This document shows positions 48,407 to 57,306 of a stretch of 64,000 nucleotides of DNA, piece after piece. Position numbers and translations under genes: made by a program. The notes below the pieces were generated by a model. The model was not told where the DNA came from. It did no database searches and was given only the letters and a program-made list of their open reading frames with translations. The DNA comes from Thermohalobaculum sp963721105 (GTDB lineage Bacteria > Pseudomonadota > Alphaproteobacteria > Rhodobacterales > Rhodobacteraceae). The stretch covers positions 186,001-250,000 of the forward strand of contig CAVRHY010000005.1 of the NCBI GenBank assembly GCA_963721105.1, written 5' to 3'. The stretch's first letter is position 1, and each line of letters opens with the position of its first letter.

Positions 48407-49606
48407 CTAGAGCCCCAGCAGCGCCTTGGCGACGATGTTGCGCTGGATCTCGTTCGACCCGCCATAGATCGACATCTTGCGGATGTTGAAGTAGCTCCGC
48501 GCCGCCTTCAGCGCGAAATCCGGCCCCGGCGCCTCGCCGTTCCAGCCCGGGTCGAACGCCTCGGGCACGTCGGGCACGGCGTAAGGTCCGGCGGCGCGGC
48601 GCATCAGGTCGGTCGTCTCCTGCCGGATCTGCGTGCCCTTGATCTTCAGGAGCGAGCTCTCGGCGCCCGGCGCCTTGCCGGCGCCGGCGGCGGCGACGAC
48701 GCGATTGTTGAAAACCTCCAGCGCCTTGAGATCAATTTCGACCTCGGCCAGCCGCGCCGCGAACAGCGGATCGTCCAGCAGCGACCGGCCACCCGCCTTC
48801 TGGCTGGCCGCCGCCCGCTTGACGCCCTTGATGGCCTGCTTCGAGGCGCCGACGCCGGCGATGCCGGTGCGCTCGAATGTCAGCAGGTACTTGGCGACGG
48901 TCCAGCCCTTGTTCTCCTCGCCGACCAGGTTCTCGACGGGGATCTTGACGTCGGTCAGGTAGACCTCGTTCACCTCGTGCTCGCCTTCCAGCGTGTAGAT
49001 GGGCCTGACCTCGATGCCGGGCGTCGCCATGTCGCACAGCAGGAAGCTGATGCCCTCCTGCGGCTTGGCCGCCTTGGGGTCGGTGCGCACCAGCAGGAAG
49101 ATCCAGTCGGCGAAGTGGCCATAGGTCGTCCAGGTCTTCTGCCCGTTGACGACGTAGTGGTCGCCCTCGCGCACCGCCGTCGTGCGCAGCCCGGCCAGGT
49201 CGGACCCGGCGCCCGGCTCGGAGTAGCCCTGGCACCAGAAATCGTCGTCGTTCAGGATGCGCGGCAGGTAGTGCGCCTTCTGCTCGTCGGTGCCGAACTT
49301 GACCAGCACCGGCCCCAGCATGTTCAGCCCGAAGGGCACGATCCTGGGCGCCCCGGCGGCGACCATCTCCTCCTCGAAGATGCTCTTCTCGCCCGGCCCC
49401 CAGCCGGTGCCGCCATATTCCGTCGGCCAGTGCCAGGCCAGGAAGCCGCGACTGCGCAGCAGCGCGTGCCAGCGCAGGAAGTCCTCCTTCTTCAGCCGCT
49501 GGCCCTTGCGGACCTTCTCGACCAGATCCTTGGGCAGCTCGCGCCGCAGCCACGCGCGGACATCGGCCTGAAAGGCCTTTTCCTCGTCATTGTAGGCAAG
49601 GTCCAT
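48407..49606 (-). CDS. Acyl-CoA dehydrogenase, large-subunit type (PimC-like)
   Basis: A 399-residue acyl-CoA dehydrogenase, start MDLAYNDEEKAFQADVRAWL. Family motifs are WCQGYSEPGAGSDLAGLRTT, VVNGQKTWTTYGHFADWIFL and, at the end, RKMSIYGGSNEIQRNIVAKA. It closely resembles the large subunit of pimeloyl-CoA dehydrogenase. With the following small-subunit-type gene it probably forms a heterotetramer that introduces a 2,3-double bond. It is 10 bases after the thiolase-like gene. Confidence 0.88.
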   Translation of the reverse strand: MDLAYNDEEKAFQADVRAWLRRELPKDLVEKVRKGQRLKKEDFLRWHALLRSRGFLAWHWPTEYGGTGWGPGEKSIFEEEMVAAGAPRIVPFGLNMLGPVLVKFGTDEQKAHYLPRILNDDDFWCQGYSEPGAGSDLAGLRTTAVREGDHYVVNGQKTWTTYGHFADWIFLLVRTDPKAAKPQEGISFLLCDMATPGIEVRPIYTLEGEHEVNEVYLTDVKIPVENLVGEENKGWTVAKYLLTFERTGIAGVGASKQAIKGVKRAAASQKAGGRSLLDDPLFAARLAEVEIDLKALEVFNNRVVAAAGAGKAPGAESSLLKIKGTQIRQETTDLMRRAAGPYAVPDVPEAFDPGWNGEAPGPDFALKAARSYFNIRKMSIYGGSNEIQRNIVAKALLGL

Positions 49607-49616
49607 CGCGGCCTCC

Positions 49617-50768
49617 TCAAAGGGTCTGTTCGGTGCCCCAGATCGTCGTGACCTGCGAGCTTAGCACGCCGCCATTGCCGTGTGCGAGGCAGAGATCGGC
49701 GCCCTCGATCTGCCGGCCCGGCGCGTCGCCGCGCGCCTGGCGGATCGCCTCGGCCATGACGAAAAGCCCGTACATGCCCGGGTGAACGCAGCTCAGCCCG
49801 CCGCCGTTCGTGTTGACCGGCAGCGCGCCGCCCGGCGCGATCCGGCCGCCGCCGACGAAGTCCTTGCCCTCGCCCTTGGCGCAGAAGCCGAGGTCCTCGA
49901 GGAACAGGATCGTGTTGATCGTGAAGGCGTCGTAGAGCTGGACCGTCTTCATGTCCTTCGGCCCGTAGCCCGCCATGCCATAGGCCCGCCAGCCGCTGTC
50001 CGCCGCGCAGGTCGTCGTCAGCGAGGGCATCTGGCTGATCATCCGGTGGTCGTGCGCCATCGCCGCGCCCAGCAGGTAGACGGGCCTGGCGAAGTCCTTC
50101 GCCCGGTCGGCGCGCACCATCACCGCCGCCGCCGCGCCATCGGTCACGAGGCAGATGTCGAGCTTGCCGAGCGGGTCCGAGATCGGCCGCGCCGCCAGCA
50201 CGTCCGCGACCGTGATCGGCTCGCGCATCATGGCCTCGGGGTTCAGCGCCGCCCAGGCCCGCGCCGCGACCGCCACCTCGGCCAGGTCCTCGCGGGTGGC
50301 GCCGAACTCGTGCATGTAGCGGTTGGCGGCCAGCGCGTAGGCCGTGATCGGGTTGCGCGGCTCGTACTGCGCCTCGTAGGGCATCGGCTCGCTGACCGAG
50401 CGGAATCCGCCCGCCGTGCGCTGGTTCGACCCGTAGGCGATGACCGCGACGTCGCACAGCCCCGCCTCCAGCGCCAGCGCCGCGTCCAGCGCGTGCGCGA
50501 GAAACGACGACCCGCCGATGTTCGACCCGGACGAGAACTTCGGCTGGATGCCGAGATACTCGGCCAGCGACATCGCCGCCATCGAGTGCACCGCCGTCGC
50601 CGCCCACAGCCCGTCGACGTCGGACAGCTTCAGCCCGGCATCGTCCAGCGCTTTCAGCACCGCCGCGCCCATCAGCTCGGTCGAGTTCCAGCCCGGCGCC
50701 TCGGGGTGCCCGTGCGTCGCGATGCCGACGCAGGCGGCCTTGCCGCGAAGGTGAGCGAGATCCGTCAT
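49617..50768 (-). CDS. SCP2/Ltp2-type thiolase homologue lacking the nucleophilic cysteine, possible retro-aldolase
   Basis: A 383-residue thiolase-fold protein, start MTDLAHLRGKAACVGIATHG at 50768. At the usual nucleophile position (N-x-x-C) it reads SNIGGSSFLAHAL, so Cys is replaced by Gly86. The distal motif is LAHGNGGVLSSQVTTIWG. This pattern is that of SCP2-thiolase-like proteins such as Ltp2, which catalyse retro-aldol cleavage of beta-hydroxyacyl-CoAs and need a DUF35 partner. A DUF35 gene lies directly upstream and overlaps by 4 bases (ATGA). I infer a carbon-carbon lyase and not a normal thiolase. Confidence 0.83.
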   Translation of the reverse strand: MTDLAHLRGKAACVGIATHGHPEAPGWNSTELMGAAVLKALDDAGLKLSDVDGLWAATAVHSMAAMSLAEYLGIQPKFSSGSNIGGSSFLAHALDAALALEAGLCDVAVIAYGSNQRTAGGFRSVSEPMPYEAQYEPRNPITAYALAANRYMHEFGATREDLAEVAVAARAWAALNPEAMMREPITVADVLAARPISDPLGKLDICLVTDGAAAAVMVRADRAKDFARPVYLLGAAMAHDHRMISQMPSLTTTCAADSGWRAYGMAGYGPKDMKTVQLYDAFTINTILFLEDLGFCAKGEGKDFVGGGRIAPGGALPVNTNGGGLSCVHPGMYGLFVMAEAIRQARGDAPGRQIEGADLCLAHGNGGVLSSQVTTIWGTEQTL

Positions 50769-51139
50769 GCCGGCACCCACACCACGGCGGGCCCGCCGTT
50801 CAACTCCTCGACCTTCGCCCGGACCTTCATGCCGATCGTGACCTCCTCCGGAGCGACGCCGGTGACGCGGCTCATCATGCGCGGGCCTTCCGCCAGGTCG
50901 ATCAGCGCCACGTTGAAGCTGCCGCCCTTGTCGGGCGAGCGGCGGTTGACGGTGGTCGAGTAGACGACCCCCTCGCCCGAGGCCTCGACCCACTCAAGGT
51001 CCGTCTCGCCGCTGCCCGGCACGAAGGAGCGCGGGTAGAAGACGTACGCCCCCGTCGACGTCGAGCGCTGGATCATGAAGCGCCCCTCGGCCAGATACGC
51101 CCGGAACTGCTCCTCGGGCCCCTTGCTCACCGTTTCCAC
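50765..51139 (-). CDS. DUF35 OB-fold protein, zinc ribbon lost
   Basis: A 124-residue DUF35 (acyl-CoA-associated OB-fold) protein, start METVSKGPEEQFRAYLAEGR. The usual CxxC zinc ribbon is missing (RSTSTGAYVFYPRSF shows no cysteines), while the OB-fold part (ASGEGVVYSTTVNRRSPDKG, VNVALIDLAEGP-like) is kept. DUF35 proteins partner thiolase-like enzymes and stabilise or complete their active sites. The 4-base overlap with the thiolase-like gene supports a complex. The upstream cupin gene also overlaps its start. Confidence 0.83.
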   Translation of the reverse strand: METVSKGPEEQFRAYLAEGRFMIQRSTSTGAYVFYPRSFVPGSGETDLEWVEASGEGVVYSTTVNRRSPDKGGSFNVALIDLAEGPRMMSRVTGVAPEEVTIGMKVRAKVEELNGGPAVVWVPA

Positions 51140-51414
51140 TCCACCTCCACGAACCGCAATTCGCCGTCGCCGGCGTTGATGACGTCGTGCTCGACCCCGG
51201 CCTCGCGGAAATACGAGCGCCCGGCGACCATCTCGGCCTGGCTCTCCTTGCTGTCCGGCCCGACGATCCGCACCTGCCCGTCAGTCACGGGGGTGATGAC
51301 ATAGTCATATTCGTGCCGGTGCCAGCCCGTCGCGTCGCCGGGGGCAAAGCGGTACTCCGTCACCCGCGTCTTGTCGTTGTCGACATGCACCGTCGCCTGC
51401 GCAGTCCCGCTCAT
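51127..51414 (-). CDS. Small cupin-domain protein
   Basis: A 95-residue single-domain cupin, start MSGTAQATVHVDNDKTRVTE. The metal-site histidines are in GDATGWHRHEYDYVITPVTD and the second motif in REAGVEHDVINAGDGELRFV. Such proteins sense or isomerise small acids or act as dioxygenases. Here it is embedded between nitronate monooxygenase and DUF35 genes with overlaps at both ends (ATGA at 51411-51414, and 13 bases into DUF35), so it belongs to the same transcript. Confidence 0.8.
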   Translation of the reverse strand: MSGTAQATVHVDNDKTRVTEYRFAPGDATGWHRHEYDYVITPVTDGQVRIVGPDSKESQAEMVAGRSYFREAGVEHDVINAGDGELRFVEVEWKR

Positions 51415-52400
51415 TCCGCCGCCTCCCGCACGCTTAAGGCCAGGCGCTCGCGCGCCGCCAGGTACTCGGCCTCCAGCCGGTCGACCAGCTCGGCCGTGCT
51501 CACGACCTGCTTGATCGCGTTGATGCCCTGCCCCGAGCCCCAGATTTCCTTCCAGCTTTTCGGCTTGGACGAGCCCGACGAGAAATCCATCTTGGACGGA
51601 TCGCTGGATGGCAGGTTGTCCGGGTCCATGCCCGCGCGCCTGACGCTGGGCTTGAGGTAATTTCCCCAGACACCTGTAAAAAGGGACGAATACACGATAT
51701 CGTCCGCCGTCCCCTCGACCAGCATCTGCTTGTATTCCGGTTGCGCGTTCGCCTCGGTCGTCGCGATGAAGGCGCTGCCGATATAGCCCAGATCCGCCCC
51801 CATCGCCTGCGCCGCCAGCAGCTGGTTGCCGCGCGAGATGGACCCGGAGAGCAGCAGCGGCCCGTCGAACCACTCGCGGATCTCCTCGACCAGCGCGAAG
51901 GGCGACAGGCTGCCTGCATGCCCGCCCGCCCCGGCCGCGACCGCGATCAGCCCGTCGGCACCCTTCTCGATGGCCTTGCGGGCGAAGCGGTTGTTGATGA
52001 TGTCGTGCAGCGTAATGCCGCCATAAGACCGCACCGCCTCGTAGACTTCCGTCCGTGCCCCCAGCGAACTGACGCAGATCGGCACCTCGTGGCGGACCAT
52101 GATCTCCATGTCGCGCTCGAGCCGCGCGTTCGAGCGGTGGACGATCTGGTTGACGCCGAACGGCGCCGCCGGCCGGTCCGGGTTCGCCTGGTTGTGCCGG
52201 TCCAGCTCCTCGCGGATGCGCGTCAGCCAGGCATCCAGCAGCGGCGGGTCGCCGGCCGGCTCGCGCGCGTTCAGCGCCGGGAAGCAGCCGGGGATGCCGG
52301 CCTTGCACTGGGCGATGACCAGCTCGGGGTTCTGGATGATGAACAGCGGCGCCCCGAAGGCCGGGATGCGCAACCCCTGCAAAATGGGCGGCAGGGCCAT
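51411..52400 (-). CDS. Nitronate monooxygenase family protein
   Basis: A 329-residue FMN TIM-barrel protein of the 2-nitropropane dioxygenase family, which oxidises alkyl nitronates or acts as a related flavin reductase/isomerase. The flavin/phosphate-site blocks are AVAAGAGGHAGSLSPFALVE and GPLLLSGSISRGNQLLAAQA, followed by MGADLGYIGSAFIATTEA. The start overlaps the acyl-CoA ligase stop (TGATG at 52398-52402). Many homologues in fatty-acid clusters act on unsaturated acyl-CoA and not on nitro compounds, so the name is provisional. Confidence 0.85.
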   Translation of the reverse strand: MALPPILQGLRIPAFGAPLFIIQNPELVIAQCKAGIPGCFPALNAREPAGDPPLLDAWLTRIREELDRHNQANPDRPAAPFGVNQIVHRSNARLERDMEIMVRHEVPICVSSLGARTEVYEAVRSYGGITLHDIINNRFARKAIEKGADGLIAVAAGAGGHAGSLSPFALVEEIREWFDGPLLLSGSISRGNQLLAAQAMGADLGYIGSAFIATTEANAQPEYKQMLVEGTADDIVYSSLFTGVWGNYLKPSVRRAGMDPDNLPSSDPSKMDFSSGSSKPKSWKEIWGSGQGINAIKQVVSTAELVDRLEAEYLAARERLALSVREAAE

Positions 52401-54502
52401 CAGGTTCTCCGCACGATCAGCGCGTCAAGCGCGACGCAGTCGTGCTCGCGGGCGCGCACCGGGTTCATCTCGACCGACTCGATCTCGTCGGCATGGGCGG
52501 CGGCAAAGACCGACAGCTTCGAGATCGCCTCGCCCAGCGCGCGCATGTCGACCGGCGACTGGCCGCGCGCGCCGTGCAGCATCGGCCGGCCGTGCAGTTC
52601 CTCGACCATCTCGCGCGCCTCCTCCTCGCCGATCGGCGCGCGGCGAAAGGCGACGTCCTCGAAGACCTCGGTAAAGACGCCGCCCAGCCCCGCCATCACC
52701 ACCGGGCCGAACACCGGGTCGATCTTGGCCCCCAGGATCAGTTCGACTCCGCCATTGACCATCGGCGAGACGAGCACGCCGTCAATATGCGCCTTCGGGT
52801 CGTAATGCGAGGCGTTGGCCGTCAGCTGCGTGTAGGTCTGGCCGGCGATGTCCTGCCCGACATGCAGCGCAACGCCGCCGGCCTCGGTCTTGTGCAGGAT
52901 GTCGGGGCTGGCAATCTTCATCGCCGCCGGCCCGTGCATCTGGGCCACCACGTCGCGCGCCTCCCTGGACGAGCGCACCAGCGTGTCCTCGACGACCTCG
53001 ATGCCGGCCTTGCGCAGCAGGCGCTTGGCCGCCTGCTCGCCCAGCGGCCCGTCGGGCAGCCGCGCCGCCTGCGGCACGGCCGGCACCTCGGGCACGCCGC
53101 GGTCGAAGGCCCGGCCGAAGAAGCAGGCCGCCGCCATCGCCGCGACCGCCCGCGTCGGGTCCTCGTAGCAGGGGAAACCCATTTCCTCGTACTGCGCCAG
53201 GATCTCGTCCGAGGCGATCAGCGACTGGATGAACAGCGTCCGCTCGTGCCCCTTCATCGCGCGGCGCAGGTTTTCGATCACGTCCCCGGCGATCGCCGGG
53301 TTGCCCGCCACCGTCGTCCAGAAACCGATCAGCGCGTCATAGCCGCCGCGCTCGATCATCATCTTCGTGAACGTCTCGACAAGGCTGAGATCGTTGAAGA
53401 ACTGCGCCGTCACGTCGACCGGGTTGCGCGGGCTGGCAAAGGGCACCAGCTCCTTCAGCTTCGCCTGCGCGTCGGCCGGCATCGGCGCGACGTCCAGCTT
53501 GTGGTCGGCGGCAGCGTCCGCCATCAGCACGCCCGCGCCGCCCGAGATCGTCACCAGCCCGACCTTGCGCCCGGCCGGGAAGATGCGCGGCCGGCAGGCC
53601 AGCGCGACGTCCAGCATCTCCTCGGTCGTGCGCGCCCGGAACGCCCCGCACTGGCGCAGCACGGCGTCATAGACCTTGTCCTCGCCGGCCAGCGAGGCGG
53701 TGTGCGAGGACGCCGCCTGCGCGCCGACCGCGGACCTGCCAACCTTCATGAAGATCACGGGCTTCCGCGCCGCCCGCGCCGTCTCCAGCGCGTCGACCAG
53801 AACGCCGCCGTCCTTGATGCTCTCGGCATAGGCGCAGATCGTGTGCACGTCGTCGTGCTCTGCCATCAGGCGGATCACCTCGGCGGTGTGCAGGTCCGAC
53901 TCGTTGCCGGTCGTGATCCAGTAGTTCATGCCCAGGCCCTTCTTGCGGGCCACGTAGTAGATGTGGCTGCCATAGGCCCCGGACTGCGAGGCGATGGCCA
54001 GCCCGCCGGGCAGCGGCGTCGAGTAGCTGATCGTGTTGGTGAAGGTCGGGTAGAACTTCTTCGCCGCGTTGAACATGCCCAGGCAGTTCGGCCCGACGAT
54101 GCGGACGCCGGTCTCGGCGGCGATCTGCGCCAGTTCGACCTGCCAGCGCGTGCCGTCCTCGCCCGCCTCGGCAAAGCCGGACGAGAAGATCATCACCGTC
54201 TTGGCCTGCTTCTCCACCGCCTGGCGCATGACCTCGACGACCTGCGCGGCGGGCACCGCGACCAGCACGAAGTCGACCGGGCCGGGCACGTCGGCAAGCG
54301 AGGGATAGGCGTCGAGCCCCTGCACCTTGTCGCGGTTCGGGTTCACCGGGTAGACGGCGCCCTCGAAGCCCTGCTCGATGAAATAGGCCAGCGGCCGCCC
54401 GCCGATCCGGCGCGGGTTGTCGGACGCGCCGACCACCGCGACATGGCGCGGGTCCAGCAGGTCGTCGAGGGTGGTACGGGTGGTCACTGCAAACTCATCC
54501 AT
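52400..54502 (-). CDS. Acetate--CoA ligase (ADP-forming) family, acyl-CoA synthetase
   Basis: A 700-residue, single-chain, NDP-forming acyl-CoA ligase. Domain order: CoA-binding (VAVVGASDNPRRIGGRPLAY), succinyl-CoA-ligase-like with the phosphohistidine in ASSHTASLAGEDKVYDAV, then ATP-grasp (from about residue 480, AKRLLRKAGIEVVEDT). It activates a carboxylic acid to its CoA thioester at the cost of ATP to ADP and phosphate, or runs in reverse. In the catabolic cluster it probably activates the growth substrate or a chain fragment. It is coupled to the nitronate monooxygenase gene. Confidence 0.87.
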   Translation of the reverse strand: MDEFAVTTRTTLDDLLDPRHVAVVGASDNPRRIGGRPLAYFIEQGFEGAVYPVNPNRDKVQGLDAYPSLADVPGPVDFVLVAVPAAQVVEVMRQAVEKQAKTVMIFSSGFAEAGEDGTRWQVELAQIAAETGVRIVGPNCLGMFNAAKKFYPTFTNTISYSTPLPGGLAIASQSGAYGSHIYYVARKKGLGMNYWITTGNESDLHTAEVIRLMAEHDDVHTICAYAESIKDGGVLVDALETARAARKPVIFMKVGRSAVGAQAASSHTASLAGEDKVYDAVLRQCGAFRARTTEEMLDVALACRPRIFPAGRKVGLVTISGGAGVLMADAAADHKLDVAPMPADAQAKLKELVPFASPRNPVDVTAQFFNDLSLVETFTKMMIERGGYDALIGFWTTVAGNPAIAGDVIENLRRAMKGHERTLFIQSLIASDEILAQYEEMGFPCYEDPTRAVAAMAAACFFGRAFDRGVPEVPAVPQAARLPDGPLGEQAAKRLLRKAGIEVVEDTLVRSSREARDVVAQMHGPAAMKIASPDILHKTEAGGVALHVGQDIAGQTYTQLTANASHYDPKAHIDGVLVSPMVNGGVELILGAKIDPVFGPVVMAGLGGVFTEVFEDVAFRRAPIGEEEAREMVEELHGRPMLHGARGQSPVDMRALGEAISKLSVFAAAHADEIESVEMNPVRAREHDCVALDALIVRRT

Positions 54503-54526
54503 CGCTGGCGGCAGATCCGCCGTTTC

Positions 54527-54584
54527 GTAGGGTGGGCCCCCGGCCCACCGACTGCGCCACGGGTGGGCGAGGCGCCCACCCTAC
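54527..54584. repeat. GTAGGG-type dispersed inverted repeat, copy 4
   Basis: GTAGGGTGGGCCCCCGGCCC (54527 on) pairs with GGTGGGCGAGGCGCCCACCC ending CTAC at 54584. It lies between the ADP-forming ligase and the cyclase gene, within the operon. Confidence 0.82.
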
Positions 54585-54605
54585 CGGGCCGGCCCCGCGA
54601 CCGCC

Positions 54606-55642
54606 TCACACCGTCGCCACCGGCGTCGCCGGAGACCCGACCGCCCCCGGCAGCCGCAGCGGCGGCGCTGTCAGCAGGCAGCGGTTGCGCCCGTTCTCGC
54701 GGAACCAGCGCGCCAGGTCGCCCAGCCACCAGATCTCGCCCAGCGGGATGCCCAGCTTGAACAGGCAGAGCTCGTGCAGCGGCAGCCCGGCGCGCTTGCC
54801 CTCGCCCGTCCGGCTCATCGCCCGCTCGACGGCGTAGTTGTCGGCGATCAGCGCCACAAGCCCGCTGTCGCGCACCCACTCCTGCAGGCGAGGGTCGCGA
54901 CCCTCCAGCGCGGTGCACGACCCGTGCAGCATCTCCTTGGTGGGCTGCTTCTTCATGTCCAGCATCAGCTTGGTCCAGCCGGTGTGAAAGATGACCATGT
55001 CGCCCTTCTCGACCTCGACCTTCTGGGCCGACATCGCCTCCTCCAGCCCCGCCATGTCGATATCCAGATGCGCGTCGCCGTGGATCGCGTGCAGGTCGAT
55101 CATCACCGCCCGGCCCTGCACGCAGGTCTCGGCGATGGTCTCGATGCCCAGCTTCTTCGCCTCGCTGGTGGTCAGCCCGCCGCACTCGTCGCAGGTGCCG
55201 ACCGTCCCGATCTCCTCGCCGCCGCGCCAGCCGTTGTAAAAGACGGCCTCGGGCTCACCATCGCCGTCGGCGTCGAACCACGAGCCGACATGCGCGAAGC
55301 GCGTCCCACTGGGTCGAGTACTGCGTGTGCAGCATCACCCGGTCGTCGTTGACGACGTCCGTCAGGTCCGGGTTCTTCAGCGCCTCGGCCATGCGCAGCA
55401 CGAAGCGGTCCGTGCCGTCCGGTGCTGCGCGTGGCAAAGCGCTGCGGCGGGTGGCGGGCCGGGTTCAGCAGGTTGCCGCCCGGATAGTCCAGCGGCATCG
55501 ACAGGCAGAAGGCGCGACCCTCGCGCACCTCGGCGACGCCCTTCCTGACCTGCTCGGGCCCCAGCCAGTTCAGCCGGCCGATCTGGTCGTCCGGGCCGAA
55601 ATCGCCCCAGTTCGAGCCCTCGGGCCTGTTCTTCCAGCGCAT
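54606..55642 (-). CDS. Cyclase family protein (kynurenine formamidase-like), two frameshifts
   Basis: A metal-dependent hydrolase of the cyclase family, about 344 residues after repair, starting at 55642 (MRWKNRPEGSNWGDFGPDDQ). An extra C at 55419-55420 (plus strand) is removed to give RSTDGTDRFVLRMAEALKNP. An extra G at 55299 is removed to give TQYSTQWDAFAHVGSWFDAD. The family hydrolyses formyl-kynurenine, cyclic amides or isatin. The usual HxGTHxDxPxH core reads here as a variant around STQWDAFAHVGSW, which recalls a branch of larger cyclase-like proteins. In this cluster it may open a ring intermediate. Confidence 0.75.
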
Positions 55643-55662
55643 GATTTTCCTCGGTTCAGGCC

Positions 55663-57159
55663 TCAGTTCGGCGTGTGGACGGGCAGGCCCAGCATGGCCC
55701 GGCGGCGAAGCCACATGGTCGGGCGATAGCGGTCCTCGCCGGTGATCTTCTGGGCCTGCTCGAGGATCTCCAGCGTGACCTCCTCGCCCATGTCCGCAGC
55801 GAACTGCAACGGCCCGCGCGGATAGTTCAGCGCCAGCTGCATGGCCGTGTCGATGTCCTCGGGCGAGGCCAGCCCGATCTCGGCCATGTAGCAGCCGAGG
55901 TTCGCGACCATGGCCACCATGCGCTGCCCGACGAAGCCCGGGCTGTCGTTGATCCAGGTGACGGCCCGCCCCGAGGCCGCGATCGCCGCCGCCACGGGCG
56001 CCACCCGCGCCCGCTCGACGCCCGGCGCCGTCATCACCGCGACGCGCTTCGAGATGTCGCCGTTCAGGTCGACGCAGATAAGCTGCCGCCAGTTCTCGCC
56101 CGTACGCGCCGCCCACGAGGTCGCGTCCTCGCCGACGGGGGCCGCCAGCACCGGGCCGTCGGCGTCGTGCTCCAGCCCGATCTCGCGGCAGAACGCCTCC
56201 AGCGCGTCCGAGGGATCGATCAGGCGCACGCCCCTGGCCGGCGCCGCGTCGGTCGCGAAATCCGCAGAGGGCCGGTCCTGGGGCTTGCCGTCCGCGTAGG
56301 CGAACCAGCCCTTGCCGGTCTTCCGCCCGAAGAGCCCCGCGTCGAACATCGCCATGTGGTTGGCCGAGGTCTTCAGCCGCGGGTCGTCCATGTAGCCGCC
56401 GGCGATGATCTTGCTGACCGGGTAGTTCACGTCGATGCCCGTCAGGTCCATCAACTCGAACGGGCCCATCCGGAAGTGCCAGCAGTCGCGCATGATCGCG
56501 TCGATCTGCGCCGGCGTCGCCACGCCCTCGTGCGCGATCCGCAGGCCTTCCGTCGTGAACGCCCGTCCGCCCATGTTGACGAGAAATCCGGGGCTGTCCT
56601 TCACCTCGACCGGCGTGCGCGTCATCTGGCGGCCCAGCGCCATCAGCCTCGCCACCGCCTCGTCCGAGGTCTCGGCGGCGCGCACCACCTCGACCAGCTT
56701 CATCAGCGGCACGGGGTTGAAGAAGTGCAGCCCGGCGATCCGGTCGCGATGCTCGCAGACCCGCGCGATCGAGGCGATCGGGATGGACGAGGTGTTCGAG
56801 GCGATCAGGCAGTCCGGGCGGACGATGGATTCCAGCTTGCCGAACAGCTCGCGCTTGACCTCGACATCCTCGAAAATCGCCTCGACGACGGCGTCGCATG
56901 CCGCCAGCGCCTGCATGTCGCCGGCGACCTCCAGCCGCTCCTTCGCGGCCTCGGCGTCACCCGACGTGACACGGCCCTTCTCGGCCATCCGGTCGATATG
57001 GCCGCCGATGCGCGCCTTCGCGGCGGCGGCCCCGCCCTCGCGCGCGTCGAACAGCAGCGTGCGGATGCCGCCCTGCGCCGAGACCTGGGCGATGCCCTGC
57101 CCCATCGCGCCGCAGCCGACCACGCCGACCGTGTAGCCCGGCTCTCCCGGATCGCGCAT
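55663..57159 (-). CDS. 3-hydroxyacyl-CoA dehydrogenase
   Basis: A 498-residue NAD-dependent dehydrogenase with an N-terminal Rossmann domain (VGVVGCGAMGQGIAQVSAQG) and two C-terminal 3HCDH domains (GFLVNMGGRAFTTEGLRIAH and GFVGQRMVAMVANLGCYMAE). The catalytic histidine lies in AGLHFFNPVPLMKLVEVVR. It is of the PaaH/FadB-like single-function type. It oxidises beta-hydroxyacyl-CoA in the cluster. I choose the ATG at 57159; the frame runs open to 57207. It begins the minus-strand series that ends near 42.9 kb. Confidence 0.92.
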   Translation of the reverse strand: MRDPGEPGYTVGVVGCGAMGQGIAQVSAQGGIRTLLFDAREGGAAAAKARIGGHIDRMAEKGRVTSGDAEAAKERLEVAGDMQALAACDAVVEAIFEDVEVKRELFGKLESIVRPDCLIASNTSSIPIASIARVCEHRDRIAGLHFFNPVPLMKLVEVVRAAETSDEAVARLMALGRQMTRTPVEVKDSPGFLVNMGGRAFTTEGLRIAHEGVATPAQIDAIMRDCWHFRMGPFELMDLTGIDVNYPVSKIIAGGYMDDPRLKTSANHMAMFDAGLFGRKTGKGWFAYADGKPQDRPSADFATDAAPARGVRLIDPSDALEAFCREIGLEHDADGPVLAAPVGEDATSWAARTGENWRQLICVDLNGDISKRVAVMTAPGVERARVAPVAAAIAASGRAVTWINDSPGFVGQRMVAMVANLGCYMAEIGLASPEDIDTAMQLALNYPRGPLQFAADMGEEVTLEILEQAQKITGEDRYRPTMWLRRRAMLGLPVHTPN

Positions 57160-57273
57160 CGCTCCTCCCTGCGTCCGCGCCGGGTACGGCCCGGCGTCGG
57201 CCGGCACTCTAGTCGGGGGAACGGGGAATTGGAACCGGCCTGCTCATCCGGCAGGTGATGGCCGCGACGGCTT

Positions 57274-57306
57274 GCCTGGTCGGAGGGCGGCCTCAGCCGA
57301 CCAGGC
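57274..57306 (-). terminator. Possible hairpin at the end of the hypothetical gene
   Basis: GCCTGGTCGG (57274-57283) and CCGACCAGGC (57297-57306) form a perfect 10-bp stem around the stop codon of the 57.3-58.3 kb gene. No T-run follows on the minus strand, so termination is uncertain; it may act by stabilising the mRNA end. Confidence 0.35.

Noticed and set aside
52442..54760. A 772-residue plus-strand open frame opposite the ADP-forming ligase
   Set aside because: It is the complement of a well-supported 700-residue gene, and its composition is the usual His/Arg/Asp-rich antisense pattern.
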